From: Bifidobacterium oedipodis
GTDB lineage: Bacteria > Actinomycetota > Actinomycetes > Actinomycetales > Bifidobacteriaceae
Direction: 5' to 3'
NCBI RefSeq assembly: GCF_012932425.1
Contig: NZ_JAAIII010000003.1
Span: 1-64,000 of the forward strand
DNA length: 64,000 bases
Translations under genes and position numbers: made by a program
Shown: in pieces, positions 1-8,326 of the stretch
Position numbering within the stretch: the stretch's first letter is position 1
Layout: the number at the start of each line of letters is the position of its first letter
Notes under the pieces: generated by a model
The model's input: only the letters and a program-made list of their open reading frames with translations
Databases searched by the model: none
What the model was told of the DNA's origin: nothing

Positions 1-104
1 GACACTCGCTCATGAAATAACCAAACACAACAAAACAAAGGAACCAACCGCCGACCATGTTCAATTTGAACGCCGACGGTGTTCAGAAAAAGTGCCGACG
101 ATGT

Positions 105-698
105 TCACATCAATTTGACGAAAGACAGCCACGAGTTCTGCCCCATATCCAGGGCGGGCTCCGCGAACGCGTATCGGCTGAACGGCAGCACGGCCACGAA
201 CAGGTACGCGGTCGCGACGTCCCCGGTGACCGGATCGACGACGCGCATGGTCTTGCCCGCCCAGTCGACCTCGATCGTGCGTCCGGCCTTGTGCTCCACA
301 CGCGAGGTCACCCCGAGTTTCAGCACGTACGCGGCGTACAGCTTGCAGAACCTGTCGTAACCCATATAGGGCTTCCCGGTCTGCCGGCATCCGTCCATGT
401 ACTCGCCGTGCAGGATCCTCAACGTCACGCCGACGCGCGCCAGCTCGCGATGAACCCCGGCCCAGTCCGGCTGTTCGTACACGCTCTCATGTCCGCCCCT
501 GCCCGGGAACAACAGGGCGTACACCTCGTCATCGGTCTTGCCGGCGACGTCGGCCCAGCCGATGCCGGCCGTCCTCGCGGCATCGAGCGTCTCGGCGACG
601 CTTCGGCGCGCGATTCCCTGGGATTTCGCGATCGCGCGGCCCGACAGACCCCGCTCGTCCAGGCGCAGGATCGTCTTCGCCTTGATTTTCCGTACCAT
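105..698 (-). pseudogene. istA: IS21 family transposase IstA, N-terminal fragment
   Basis: The 197-residue product matches the N-terminal third of IS21 IstA transposases. It has an HTH (residues about 10-40, LDERGLSGRAIAKSQGIAR) and the start of the DDE catalytic core (EVDWAGKTM near residue 145, where the first catalytic Asp lies). It ends after FVKLM, well before the rest of the DDE domain; full IstA proteins are about 400-500 residues, so this copy cannot transpose. It starts at ATG with GGAGGTACCTCC upstream. The stop is followed directly by end-like repeats rather than istB, which fits an internal deletion. It borders the CRISPR array, so the element may have shaped the edge of that island. 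Confidence 0.75.
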
Positions 699-757
699 TG
701 GAGGTACCTCCTTTCACCACACGTCCCTCGCATGGTGAAAGGAGCCTAACCAACCAT

Positions 758-834
758 GGCCTCCGACCGCAATAACCCCGGCCCCGAAACGAAATAACCC
801 ACAAAACCCGCGACGGCCTCCAACCGCAATAACC
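758..834. repeat. Imperfect direct repeats at IS remnant end
   Basis: GGCCTCCGACCGCAATAACC at 758-777 recurs with one change at 815-834. Related GAAATAACC strings occur at 790-798 and 15-23. Such spaced repeats at an IS21 terminus are usual transposase-binding sites. The same stretch (about 770-870) is also the sequence immediately 5' of the first CRISPR repeat, so it would double as any leader. Confidence 0.45.
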
Positions 835-870
835 ATGGACCTCAACGAATCAAATATTCATTCGGTTACA

Positions 871-1291
871 GCTGGGAATTAGCATCTGCCCTTCTTGATA
901 CGCTTGACAACACTAAAAGGAACAAGCCAATGATGCTGGGAATTAGCATCTGCCCTTCTTGATACGCTTGACCGTCGCCGACTATCTGTCGAACCCAAGC
1001 TGGGAATTAGCATCTGCCCTTCTTGATACGCTTGTCGACGTAACATCCAATGATGCCACGTTGCTGGGAATTAGCATCTGCCCTTCTTGATACGCTTGAC
1101 TTGTCGAAGCGTATGCGTGACTTGGCGCTGGGAATTAGCATCTGCCCTTCTTGATACGCTTGACTGGTGCCCTGGCTGCTGCATGTGGTGAGCTGGGAAT
1201 TAGCATCTGCCCTTCTTGATACGCTTGAAGAAGGTTCTCACATCCGACGCGGCAAGCTGGGAATTAGCATCTGCCCTTCTTGATACGCTTG
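871..1291 (+). CRISPR. Type II-C CRISPR array, 7 repeats and 6 spacers
   Basis: Seven identical 36-bp repeats start at 871, 935, 999, 1063, 1127, 1192 and 1256. Each begins GCTGGGAATTAGCATC and ends CTTGATACGCTTG. The six spacers are 28 bp, except the fifth (1163-1191), which is 29 bp. No repeat is degenerate. The plus-strand reading is chosen as the crRNA sense for two reasons: the anti-repeat of the tracrRNA candidate near 6170-6184 is complementary to this strand, and the last repeat forms a hairpin followed by T's only in this direction. The array is therefore convergent with cas9-cas1-cas2. Each repeat also holds TGATACGCT, an extended -10 (TGnTAnnnT), so crRNAs may start from promoters inside the repeats as reported for other II-C systems. 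Confidence 0.97.
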
Positions 1292-1316
1292 ATGGCGTGT
1301 TAAGAAGGGCTATTTT
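1273..1316 (+). terminator. Array terminator formed by the last CRISPR repeat
   Basis: The 3' half of the last repeat (1273-1289, GCCCTTCTTGATACGCT) pairs with the flank at 1294-1310 (GGCGTGTTAAGAAGGGC). The stem is 17 continuous pairs with three G-U wobbles, and the loop is TGAT. TATTTT follows at 1311-1316. In the opposite direction no T-tract follows. This is what a rho-independent terminator for a plus-strand pre-crRNA would look like. Confidence 0.7.
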
Positions 1317-1341
1317 CAATGGTTTACAGTAGTTTTCCCGT

Positions 1342-1674
1342 TCAAAAAAGCAGAAGCGTGCTGGGAGATTCTTCCTCTTGATCCACCTTTCGACTGGAAA
1401 AACGCAACGCCTTCGACCATTGGTGATCACTGATGTGCAATATTCGGACTTGCCCTTTTGCTGGCAAGTTGTCTTTCACCATCTTCACCGTTGTTCGGTT
1501 TCCAGCCTGCGTCGGCGTGTATCGAGCATATACCGAGAACTGCACCATTGAGTACCCCATATCCAGCAACAAATTACGAAACTGCGTAGCTTCCTGTCGT
1601 TGCCGTTTTGTGCGTACCGGTAAATCAAACATCACCAAACACCACATACCGCCGCTATCCTCATCAACTTTCAT
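1342..1674 (-). CDS. cas2: CRISPR-associated endonuclease Cas2
   Basis: Cas2 is the dimeric ferredoxin-fold partner of Cas1 in spacer integration. The 110-residue product has the family's first strand with its acidic residue (MWCLVMFDLPV, Asp at about residue 17), the usual helix (RNLLLDMGYSMVQFSVYAR) and the VRILHISDHQW strand. Length is normal for type II Cas2. Its start overlaps the end of cas1 by 4 bp (ATGA at 1671-1674), so the two are translationally coupled. It is the last gene of the cas9-cas1-cas2 operon and ends about 30 bp from the array hairpin. Confidence 0.95.
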   Translation of the reverse strand: MKVDEDSGGMWCLVMFDLPVRTKRQRQEATQFRNLLLDMGYSMVQFSVYARYTPTQAGNRTTVKMVKDNLPAKGQVRILHISDHQWSKALRFSSRKVDQEEESPSTLLLF

Positions 1675-2576
1675 GATTTCCCCTCAAAAAGAGGAACTTC
1701 AAGATGGTCAATTCTCTTCTCGCAGTACAATCCAAATTGTTGAGCAAAATCGTTCAAGGAGCTCGGAATGGTCAATCCAATATCATTGAACTGCTGATTT
1801 ACAGCTTCGACTAGATAATGCTTAACTTCACGATCGGAAAGCTCATCATCTTCATCAAGTTTCGATACTGCCAAGTCAATAGCTGGTCGATATACTTCTA
1901 TGAGATCATCAGCAAGACAATAGTAATTGCCTCTTCCATGATGATTTACCCCAAACACTGGAGAAAGACCGGCAGATATAACAGCTTTAACCGCGAAACC
2001 TCGCAAAATCATGTATGCGTAATCCAATTGGGCATTGCGTCCTAATCCGCTTCCAGGCTCACGTCTAAAATCACAGTCACATGGAAATACACGTTTCCAA
2101 TACTCTCTAGCGGCATGCCCTTCAGCATTTGTAGGATCACCTGATCTTACCTGCGAAGCAATGCCTCGCAGTAAACCGCCACCATCAATATGCTGAGAAT
2201 CTAAACAAGCCGCCTGTCCACGTATTTTGCTCTGTACGATACGCGCCCAAGCGTTCTTTTTTCGCGGCAACGACATCTGCGCCTGTGCTATATGCCGTGC
2301 TGTTACATATGTATGTGTTTCGCTCCATGAGTGCATTGCCGAAATGGGAACCGATCGCCAGTCACATAGCATAACGCTCACACCATATTTTGCTAACTCA
2401 TATAATGCCGCAGTTGAACAACTGGCTTTTAGGCCCAAAAGTATTACCGCAGTCTGAGCAAGAGGCACTTCCGTGGGCAAGTCGGCATCCTTTGGATGTA
2501 TGCTGATTCGCCCACGAACATACGTAATTCGCCCCTCAAGCCCTGTACAATCAACTACTCTCCATGCATTTTGCAT
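1671..2576 (-). CDS. cas1: CRISPR-associated integrase Cas1
   Basis: Cas1 is the metal-dependent integrase that inserts new spacers. The 301-residue protein shows the N-terminal beta domain and the helical catalytic domain with the expected metal ligands: Glu in GDPTNAEGHAA (E152), His in FGVNHHGRGN (H212/H213) and Asp in CLADDLIEVYRP (D223/D224). Length and motifs are typical of type II Cas1. It lies 29 bp downstream of cas9 and overlaps cas2 by 4 bp. There is no csn2 or cas4, which together with a compact cas9 makes this subtype II-C. Nothing suggests inactivation, so acquisition should be possible. Confidence 0.97.
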   Translation of the reverse strand: MQNAWRVVDCTGLEGRITYVRGRISIHPKDADLPTEVPLAQTAVILLGLKASCSTAALYELAKYGVSVMLCDWRSVPISAMHSWSETHTYVTARHIAQAQMSLPRKKNAWARIVQSKIRGQAACLDSQHIDGGGLLRGIASQVRSGDPTNAEGHAAREYWKRVFPCDCDFRREPGSGLGRNAQLDYAYMILRGFAVKAVISAGLSPVFGVNHHGRGNYYCLADDLIEVYRPAIDLAVSKLDEDDELSDREVKHYLVEAVNQQFNDIGLTIPSSLNDFAQQFGLYCEKRIDHLEVPLFEGKS

Positions 2577-2605
2577 ACCTTCCTCGCATTCGACAATGCT
2601 TTATC

Positions 2606-5600
2606 TTATTTACACCACTTCCATGAAGTAGGAAGCCCATGTCGAGATTTCTCACGGGATTCTCCAAAAGTATTTACTCTCACTACCTGTGGAAAGAACT
2701 TCGCAATCGCATCAACAGACGGCAGCCATCCCTGCCCAGTAACAATTTTTGACATTCCTTCAGGAACTTCAATATTGTTGTACTTTTGAAGATTACTTAT
2801 ACCTTCCGCAGCCAATAACTGAGGACGCAACCTAAGCCTTGATTCAGAGAAGAATCCGGACACGACCCAGCTGTTATATGCATTGCAATCTTCATCATGA
2901 CCAGAATCGAAGAAATTGATCAACTCTTCAATCTGTCCTGAAATAGACGACCGAGCAAAATCGACTCTAATAGTATCTCCAACCAGCAGATACCCCAAGT
3001 ATTCAGCATGCCCGTTCAAAACAGCCTGTATGGTTCTGGCTTCGCCGTATCGCAAAGACACAGCAGACTCAGGTAACGCAACTGTAAAAAGATTACTGTG
3101 AGAGCTTTTCAGCAAATCAACTTGGAACACACGAATCATGCCATAGAAATACTTGCGTTTACCTTTCGCGCTTTCTTTCCAACAACGATATATACGAGCA
3201 TGATGAATTGCAGATCCAATATCTGCGGATCCTCCTTGCACAGCAATCTGAGCAGCATTGGACATAAAGAATGACACCATATCCGTCGCATTAAACCGTT
3301 GTCCATTGACATGGATCACTCGGTCTGGGTTTTCCGGCAAACCATTTGTCTCATCATAATCAGGAAGACGAGTCAACGCACAATACAGCGCAGGCGTGGA
3401 AGCTTTACGAATAGTATTGGCATCAATAGCACTTCCCAATTCACATTTATCCAACGCATGAATTGTCGCGTCATGAGCAATTGAATTTCCCAAAGACATA
3501 CGCTGCCATTGTAGAATTTTTACTCGATTACAGTCAAGAGCCTCATTCAGTAAGCCTAGCAATTCTTTCATACGTCCAAGCCAATGCTGATATGAATCAT
3601 AACCGCTAGAGCCTGGATACGGATATTGTTTCCAAGACACTTCCCCATCATGCAAACCTGTCAGAAATTGCGATTCACGCAGAGAACCACGCTCCGACAG
3701 CGTCATAGCGACACCATGATTCATCATTGCGATAACTGCAGCATCAACCGCATGGTGACGCCTATCGAGACGAGTTTTGTATCGAGCACCAACAAAATGA
3801 ATATCACCTTCAATGCCGCTCGCCTTACGTGCGTCAGCAGTGATACGCCCCTGATAGACATTTACTTTAACGGGTTCCGCTTGCTTAACTTGTGCTAGAG
3901 CTCCGGTATAATGTTCGGCGTTATAGAACCAATCAATCCTACGGTGAAGCTCATCCGCCATCCACGCCACAGATTCAATCGATCTATTGTCAATCTCATC
4001 GTCCGCTTCGAACTGCTTCAAACGCATTATCACCGCTTGCTTGAAAGCTCGCTGATCTGACGGAGAATACGATCGAGGATCGAAAAGAAATGCTTTCACA
4101 CGTTCAATTGCTTCTTTGAGATCAACTCCACGGGATATCGCCAAACTCGTTTTCGCCCATACAGCGAACGGAACATTACTCTTCGCCCTATTGCATTCAG
4201 CACACACTGCAGCAAGGTTATTTCTTGTGTTCGTTGAACCAGCACCTTTACGCGGGACAATATGATCCATTTCACAGGTCCGAAACGATATTCCACGACC
4301 ACAATACAGGCATTGCCCATTTTGTCTTTGAATCGCTTCCATGCGTCGAAGATCAGATTCAAGTGGCCTATCAATTTGCTCATCACCACGCAATTGTCTG
4401 CGTAATTCTTCTCGATAGAGAGAACGCTTGCCCGTCATGTTCTCATATGCTCGCTTATTCTTCTCTGAAACCGCTATTGAAGATAACGCATCACGCACAT
4501 GTTCAATCTGAACGCTCACAGGTTCACCCCAACGATTTCGGCAGCATATCAGATAGCGATTAACAATCTTCAATACACGGTCAACTGCCGGATTGCCGAC
4601 AGGAGCACCAATCTTCTCCGCAGCAGGACGCCAGTTATCATTCACTCCGAAGATATGTTTACGCGCTTCATGCAAATTATCGGTAGTAGTTAGTATCTGG
4701 TGAGTAAGTTTCAACAGAGTCTCAGTCGAATATGCAGCACGGCCTGATTGCAAATCAATGGTGTCAAGCTTCGTCAATTCTTCATCATCCAGCTGATCGA
4801 TAAAACCAATCGCCTGCTCGTAATATGGATCATCATGAACTTTGTCCACATCGACTGTATTTGACAACAGCGAAATCATGGCTTCATGAGCAGAATCCTC
4901 AGTATTCTTCCACCAACCAATCAGTTTCACACGAAGTTTTTTATCTTTGCATCCAAAAATATTCTGCAAAAAATTTAGTCTCGGAGGACGGCTGGTGACA
5001 CGTTCTTCTCCATCAGCAGTCAGGCTACCTACGCCTTTAATCTGCGAACGTTTCCAGCCAAACACTTCAGCTATGTCTGACCAAGTTATTTCCTCTGTTG
5101 ACTGCGTAGTGAGATTATCGTATATTGTCTCTTTTTCTGAGACAGACAGGGGACGTTGAGAACCATTTTCCGTAATATACAAGTTCGCTACCATGCTTGC
5201 AATTCGATAACGCTGAAATACCAAGGATGCTTTAAGCGCTCGCGGGTTGTGGTCGAAGGGATCTATCCCTACACGATGTTCCGCAGAGCCTTTAGGCGAA
5301 TGCGCATAAAATACAGCCAAAAGAAGCCTTCTTGACTCTTCCTCGGAGACACGCTGCATAAAAAAGATATCTTTGAGTTCATTGGCATTATCTTCCTGCA
5401 TAAGTTTAGTAGGAAGAAGACCCTCACGTGCCTCACGATTAACGGAACCGGTTCTCAGACGCGGAGCTTTCGTATAGCCAGCTGACAGTGCTTCTGCAAC
5501 AATTTGCGCCGGGGTAAGTCCGTCCGGAAGATCTCGGTCAAGATAATCTTCAGCTTTCTCCAGAAGCTGAACATACTGTTCAGAATAATCGTTTTCATTT

Positions 5601-6043
5601 AGCAACGATTCCGCACGATGATAGGGATTCCGCCATCCCCTATGCCGAGCAATATGTCGGATAGCCACAGAAACTGCTTCTTTGCGCTGCTCCTCATCCG
5701 AGATAAATTCGTCCGCCGCTTTTGCTCGAATCACCCATTCGGCAAATGGTTCATGCAAGGTATCGGGATCAATAATCGGGTACCCATATTGCTTGAGCAA
5801 TACATCAAGTTTTTCCAGACGTTCACGACGACGACGTCGCATACGTCTAGTACGACGAGCTACACCAGATATGTTCTTTCGAGTAATCGCTTCTTTGTTC
5901 TTCTGAGGATCGACGCCGCCATCATGAATCACGCTCTGCGCGTTAAGAATCCTAATCGGCATGCCGCTATCATCTACTTCTATGCATGCCAGACCCACAG
6001 ATTTCAGACCAACATCAATTCCGATACGATAACGACGTTTCAT
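2606..6043 (-). CDS. cas9: Type II-C CRISPR effector nuclease Cas9
   Basis: An RNA-guided double-strand DNA nuclease of 1145 residues, in the smaller size class. Visible parts: RuvC-I with GIDVGLKSVG (D10); arginine-rich bridge helix (about 57-80); REC lobe (about 81-500); RuvC-II with VSVQIEH (E514); HNH domain with CLYCGRG, CEMDHIVPR (D593, H594) and a second CxxC at 614-617, a likely zinc pair; RuvC-III with HHAVDAAVIA (H764, D767); then about 340 residues that should hold the wedge and PAM-interacting domain. All catalytic residues are present, so it should be active. ATG is preceded by GAAGGGG. The tracrRNA candidate ends about 50 bp upstream. The PAM cannot be read from sequence alone. 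Confidence 0.97.
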   Translation of the reverse strand: MKRRYRIGIDVGLKSVGLACIEVDDSGMPIRILNAQSVIHDGGVDPQKNKEAITRKNISGVARRTRRMRRRRRERLEKLDVLLKQYGYPIIDPDTLHEPFAEWVIRAKAADEFISDEEQRKEAVSVAIRHIARHRGWRNPYHRAESLLNENDYSEQYVQLLEKAEDYLDRDLPDGLTPAQIVAEALSAGYTKAPRLRTGSVNREAREGLLPTKLMQEDNANELKDIFFMQRVSEEESRRLLLAVFYAHSPKGSAEHRVGIDPFDHNPRALKASLVFQRYRIASMVANLYITENGSQRPLSVSEKETIYDNLTTQSTEEITWSDIAEVFGWKRSQIKGVGSLTADGEERVTSRPPRLNFLQNIFGCKDKKLRVKLIGWWKNTEDSAHEAMISLLSNTVDVDKVHDDPYYEQAIGFIDQLDDEELTKLDTIDLQSGRAAYSTETLLKLTHQILTTTDNLHEARKHIFGVNDNWRPAAEKIGAPVGNPAVDRVLKIVNRYLICCRNRWGEPVSVQIEHVRDALSSIAVSEKNKRAYENMTGKRSLYREELRRQLRGDEQIDRPLESDLRRMEAIQRQNGQCLYCGRGISFRTCEMDHIVPRKGAGSTNTRNNLAAVCAECNRAKSNVPFAVWAKTSLAISRGVDLKEAIERVKAFLFDPRSYSPSDQRAFKQAVIMRLKQFEADDEIDNRSIESVAWMADELHRRIDWFYNAEHYTGALAQVKQAEPVKVNVYQGRITADARKASGIEGDIHFVGARYKTRLDRRHHAVDAAVIAMMNHGVAMTLSERGSLRESQFLTGLHDGEVSWKQYPYPGSSGYDSYQHWLGRMKELLGLLNEALDCNRVKILQWQRMSLGNSIAHDATIHALDKCELGSAIDANTIRKASTPALYCALTRLPDYDETNGLPENPDRVIHVNGQRFNATDMVSFFMSNAAQIAVQGGSADIGSAIHHARIYRCWKESAKGKRKYFYGMIRVFQVDLLKSSHSNLFTVALPESAVSLRYGEARTIQAVLNGHAEYLGYLLVGDTIRVDFARSSISGQIEELINFFDSGHDEDCNAYNSWVVSGFFSESRLRLRPQLLAAEGISNLQKYNNIEVPEGMSKIVTGQGWLPSVDAIAKFFPQVVRVNTFGESREKSRHGLPTSWKWCK

Positions 6044-6095
6044 CTAAACCCCTTCGTCTAATAACTGGTATATCCATTATTGCTCAGAACCGTCG

Positions 6096-6186
6096 AAAAA
6101 GAAAACGGGGCGGAAAAACCGCCCCTGCAGAATTCTGCTTAGCATTCAAAGCGGCTATCTAGTCCACTTTTACTGAGAATTAGCTG
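6096..6186 (-). ncRNA. Candidate tracrRNA
   Basis: Minus strand, read from about 6186 to 6096. It begins with an anti-repeat (AGCTAATTCTCAGT, 6184-6171) able to pair with the first 13 nt of the CRISPR repeat, using two G-U pairs. Downstream are a small stem (GCTT...AAGC, 6152-6137), a stem on GCAGAATTCTGC (6138-6127) and a terminator stem (GGGGCGG loop CCGCCCC, 6125-6107) followed by GTTTTCTTTTT. TATACT at 6196-6191 is a good -10 for a start near 6185; the -35 is poor. Position (upstream of cas9), size (about 90 nt) and structure are those of a tracrRNA. The end points are inferred. Confidence 0.85.
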
Positions 6187-6294
6187 TTTCAGTATAGCAC
6201 GCTGGGACTTCAACCACACCGTGCCAAGACGGGAACAAAATCAGAATTGCTCATCAGGAAGAGCCAGCATCAAAACCGCGGCATATATCCCACA

Positions 6295-6588
6295 CTAGGT
6301 CTCTGCTTCACTAAGCAATCGGCCAAAATAAGCCTGAATAGCCTCAGGAGTACGCAATACCACTTCCCCTGGCAACACATCGTCTGTCATATAAAGCAAA
6401 TCCGGACTATGCATAGAACGTTCTCCTGCCAAAGCATCTATATCATCGCTTAACGAGCGATCATCATCGCGTGATACGGCTCCTGTTTCATCAAACATGT
6501 CAAGACCGCCACTCATCGTTGCCGCCCCGGCCCTACACTCACCTGATTTTCCATAGCGCACCGCCTTTTCATCATTGATGACGCTCAT
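6295..6588 (-). CDS. Hypothetical acidic protein upstream of cas9
   Basis: A 97-residue reading frame on the cas strand, ending about 100 bp before the tracrRNA promoter. The product is acidic in its middle (SRDDDRSLSDDIDALAG) and ends PEAIQAYFGRLLSEAET. I do not recognise it. No convincing ribosome binding site precedes the ATG, and the lower GC matches the rest of the island. It could be a real accessory gene of the CRISPR island, a remnant C-terminus of a lost gene, or chance. Confidence 0.3.
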   Translation of the reverse strand: MSVINDEKAVRYGKSGECRAGAATMSGGLDMFDETGAVSRDDDRSLSDDIDALAGERSMHSPDLLYMTDDVLPGEVVLRTPEAIQAYFGRLLSEAET

Positions 6589-6666
6589 ACTACAACCAAC
6601 GGTAAATCCACATTCGATACATTATTGTTCGGCTTACAGAACCACGCACCTGTACATATACAACCA

Positions 6667-6718
6667 CTCGGTGCGCGTATCAATGGACGAAGTCGCCTCA
6701 TCCAGAATCAGCGCAGGC
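6667..6718 (-). pseudogene. 51-bp fragment of an ABC exporter ATPase gene
   Basis: The stretch is nearly identical to 8608-8659 inside the ABC exporter gene; I see two differences, both silent. Read on the minus strand it gives PALILDEATSSIDTRTE, the Walker B and D-loop of the ATPase. The frame then runs into unrelated sequence (WLYMYRC and a stop). It is a copy or relic of an exporter gene at the edge of the CRISPR island. Confidence 0.7.
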
Positions 6719-6775
6719 GAAGGCATGGTTAGCCCGAGCACAGACAATATGACGCGGGACAAGACGTCCATTTAA

Positions 6776-6809
6776 TATACTTTAAAGTATACTAATCTAA
6801 AGTAGATTA
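6776..6809. promoter_or_regulatory. Two adjacent palindromes upstream of the AAA ATPase
   Basis: TATACTTTAAAGTATA (6776-6791) is a perfect 16-bp palindrome. TAATCT-AAAGT-AGATTA (6793-6809) is a second dyad directly after it. They end 29 bp before the ATPase start and overlap any promoter, so they are likely operators. TATACT and TATACTAAT can serve as -10 sequences. No regulator gene lies next to them. Confidence 0.55.
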
Positions 6810-6838
6810 ATTGCACCACTTGAAAGGACAGGACACCA

Positions 6839-8248
6839 ATGTTCGTTGGACGCACCGAAGAACTGCACACGTTGGAACGCCTGTACACCAGGCCTAACTT
6901 TCAGATGCTAGTGCTGTACGGCCGTCGCCGAGTCGGGAAAACCACACTCATTGATGAGTTCGTTCGCGACAAGCCATGTCTGTACTTCACTGCGAAGCAG
7001 CAAAGTAACGCACTCAATCTCCGCGGATTTTCCCGAAAGGTCATCGAATTCTTCAGTTTTCCCGCAACCTCTCCATCGTTTGCAACATGGTCGGACGCAC
7101 TGGATTTCGTCTCAGAGCGCGCGCACGACAACAAGCCATTCGTGTTCGTATTCGATGAATTCCCCTATGCCGCGCTTGCCGATAAATCCCTCCCCTCGGC
7201 TCTGCAAATCGCCATCGATCACGGATTCAAAACCACCAATGTCACCATGATTCTCTCCGGCAGCAACGAAGGATTCATGAGCAGCAATGTTTTGGGAAGC
7301 AAAAGCCCACTGTATGGCCGCCGCACTGCACAGATTCGGCTACTGCCATTCGACTACGCGGATGCTGCGCTTTTTTTGCCCAACACACCCGCAACCCAGT
7401 GCATCGAATACTATGCGACCTTCGGAGGGACACCGTACTATCTGTCACAAATCGACGAATCCATGAGCTACCACGACAATATGCTTGAGCTGTGCTTCTC
7501 ACGCTCAGGCCTATTGTTCGAGGAACCACTCATGCTGCTAAGGCAAGAACTGCGCGAACCGGCTCTCTACAGCTCCATTTTGCAGGCCATTGCCAATGGC
7601 TCCTCTACATTGAAAACCATTGCTGAACATTCCGGTGTGGAGTACTCAGCGATCAGCAAATACATTGCCACGCTTGAAGGTCTGGGACTGATTGAACGCA
7701 TTGTGCCGTTTGGGGAAAGTCCGACAACGTCGCGTAAAGGTCAATACCGCATTCGCGACCCGTTTTTCGCATACTGGTACCGCTTCGTCAGCGACAACAC
7801 TGACCTGATTGAAAGCGGCGGCGGAGAGGCCGCAGCTGAAGAATCGGCATTCACCGAAGCATTCGATACTTACGTGGGCCAACAGTTCGAAACGGTATGC
7901 ACGCAATGGTTATCGCGTGCCAATCGAGCCAAACGACTACCATTCCTCGCCACACAATTTGGAAAATGGTGGGGCACCGACCCCAAAACACATCAACAAA
8001 CCGATATCGATGTGCTGGCCGGCAATACTCGCACGCACCAGCTGATTGCCGGCGAATGCAAATGGCGCTCGCGCCTCAACGTTGCCGACACCATTGACAC
8101 GCTTCGATCACGAGCGGAAATCCCCAAAGGATATAGCGAACGATATCTTGCCTTGTTCGTCAAGACGCAGGAACTGGCCGATATCGCCCGCCAACGAGAC
8201 GATTCAATCTTGGTCAAATGCGCCGACGAACTATTCGAAGACCGCTAG
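6839..8248 (+). CDS. AAA ATPase with C-terminal DUF234-type domain
   Basis: A 469-residue P-loop ATPase of the archaeal-type COG1672 group. Walker A is GRRRVGKTT (about 28-36), Walker B is FVFVFDEFPYA (D106, E107), and a sensor-like LSGSNEGFM follows near residue 140. A winged-helix section (AEHSGVEYSAISKYIATLEGLG, about 265-290) comes next. The C-terminal part (ETVCTQWL ... TDIDVLAG ... IAGECKWR) has the D...ExK spacing of a PD-(D/E)XK nuclease fold. The cellular role of the family is unknown. ATG has GAAAGGACAGG upstream. It is transcribed alone, away from the CRISPR genes, with two palindromes in front. The nearby CRISPR locus makes a defence role thinkable but nothing shows it. Confidence 0.85.
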   Translation: MFVGRTEELHTLERLYTRPNFQMLVLYGRRRVGKTTLIDEFVRDKPCLYFTAKQQSNALNLRGFSRKVIEFFSFPATSPSFATWSDALDFVSERAHDNKPFVFVFDEFPYAALADKSLPSALQIAIDHGFKTTNVTMILSGSNEGFMSSNVLGSKSPLYGRRTAQIRLLPFDYADAALFLPNTPATQCIEYYATFGGTPYYLSQIDESMSYHDNMLELCFSRSGLLFEEPLMLLRQELREPALYSSILQAIANGSSTLKTIAEHSGVEYSAISKYIATLEGLGLIERIVPFGESPTTSRKGQYRIRDPFFAYWYRFVSDNTDLIESGGGEAAAEESAFTEAFDTYVGQQFETVCTQWLSRANRAKRLPFLATQFGKWWGTDPKTHQQTDIDVLAGNTRTHQLIAGECKWRSRLNVADTIDTLRSRAEIPKGYSERYLALFVKTQELADIARQRDDSILVKCADELFEDR

Positions 8249-8326
8249 ACGCGACAGCCCAGCCTCCGAACTCCTCCGAACCATTGTCCGACTTACAAAG
8301 CCAAGCATCAATGCACATACAAAAAG

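Larger units (their letters stand above)
1..840 (-). mobile_element. IS21-family element remnant
   Basis: A decayed insertion sequence. It carries the N-terminal part of an IS21-type transposase (istA) on the minus strand and no istB. Repeated CCGACsATGTTCA-like blocks near 51-118 (CCGACCATGTTCAATTTGA, then CCGACGGTGTTCAG, then CCGACGATGTTCACATCA) and imperfect direct repeats at 758-834 look like the multiple transposase-binding repeats found at IS21 ends. If so, an internal deletion has brought the two ends together. The exact ends cannot be set because the window starts inside or next to the element. Confidence 0.6.

Noticed and set aside
907..1255. Spacers matching the phage-like end of the window
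   Set aside because: By eye none of the six spacers or their complements matches 60990-64000; a proper search was not possible.
871..1291. Array read on the minus strand, as a continuation of the cas operon
   Set aside because: The tracrRNA anti-repeat pairs with plus-strand repeat RNA, and the T-tract after the end hairpin lies in the plus direction only.
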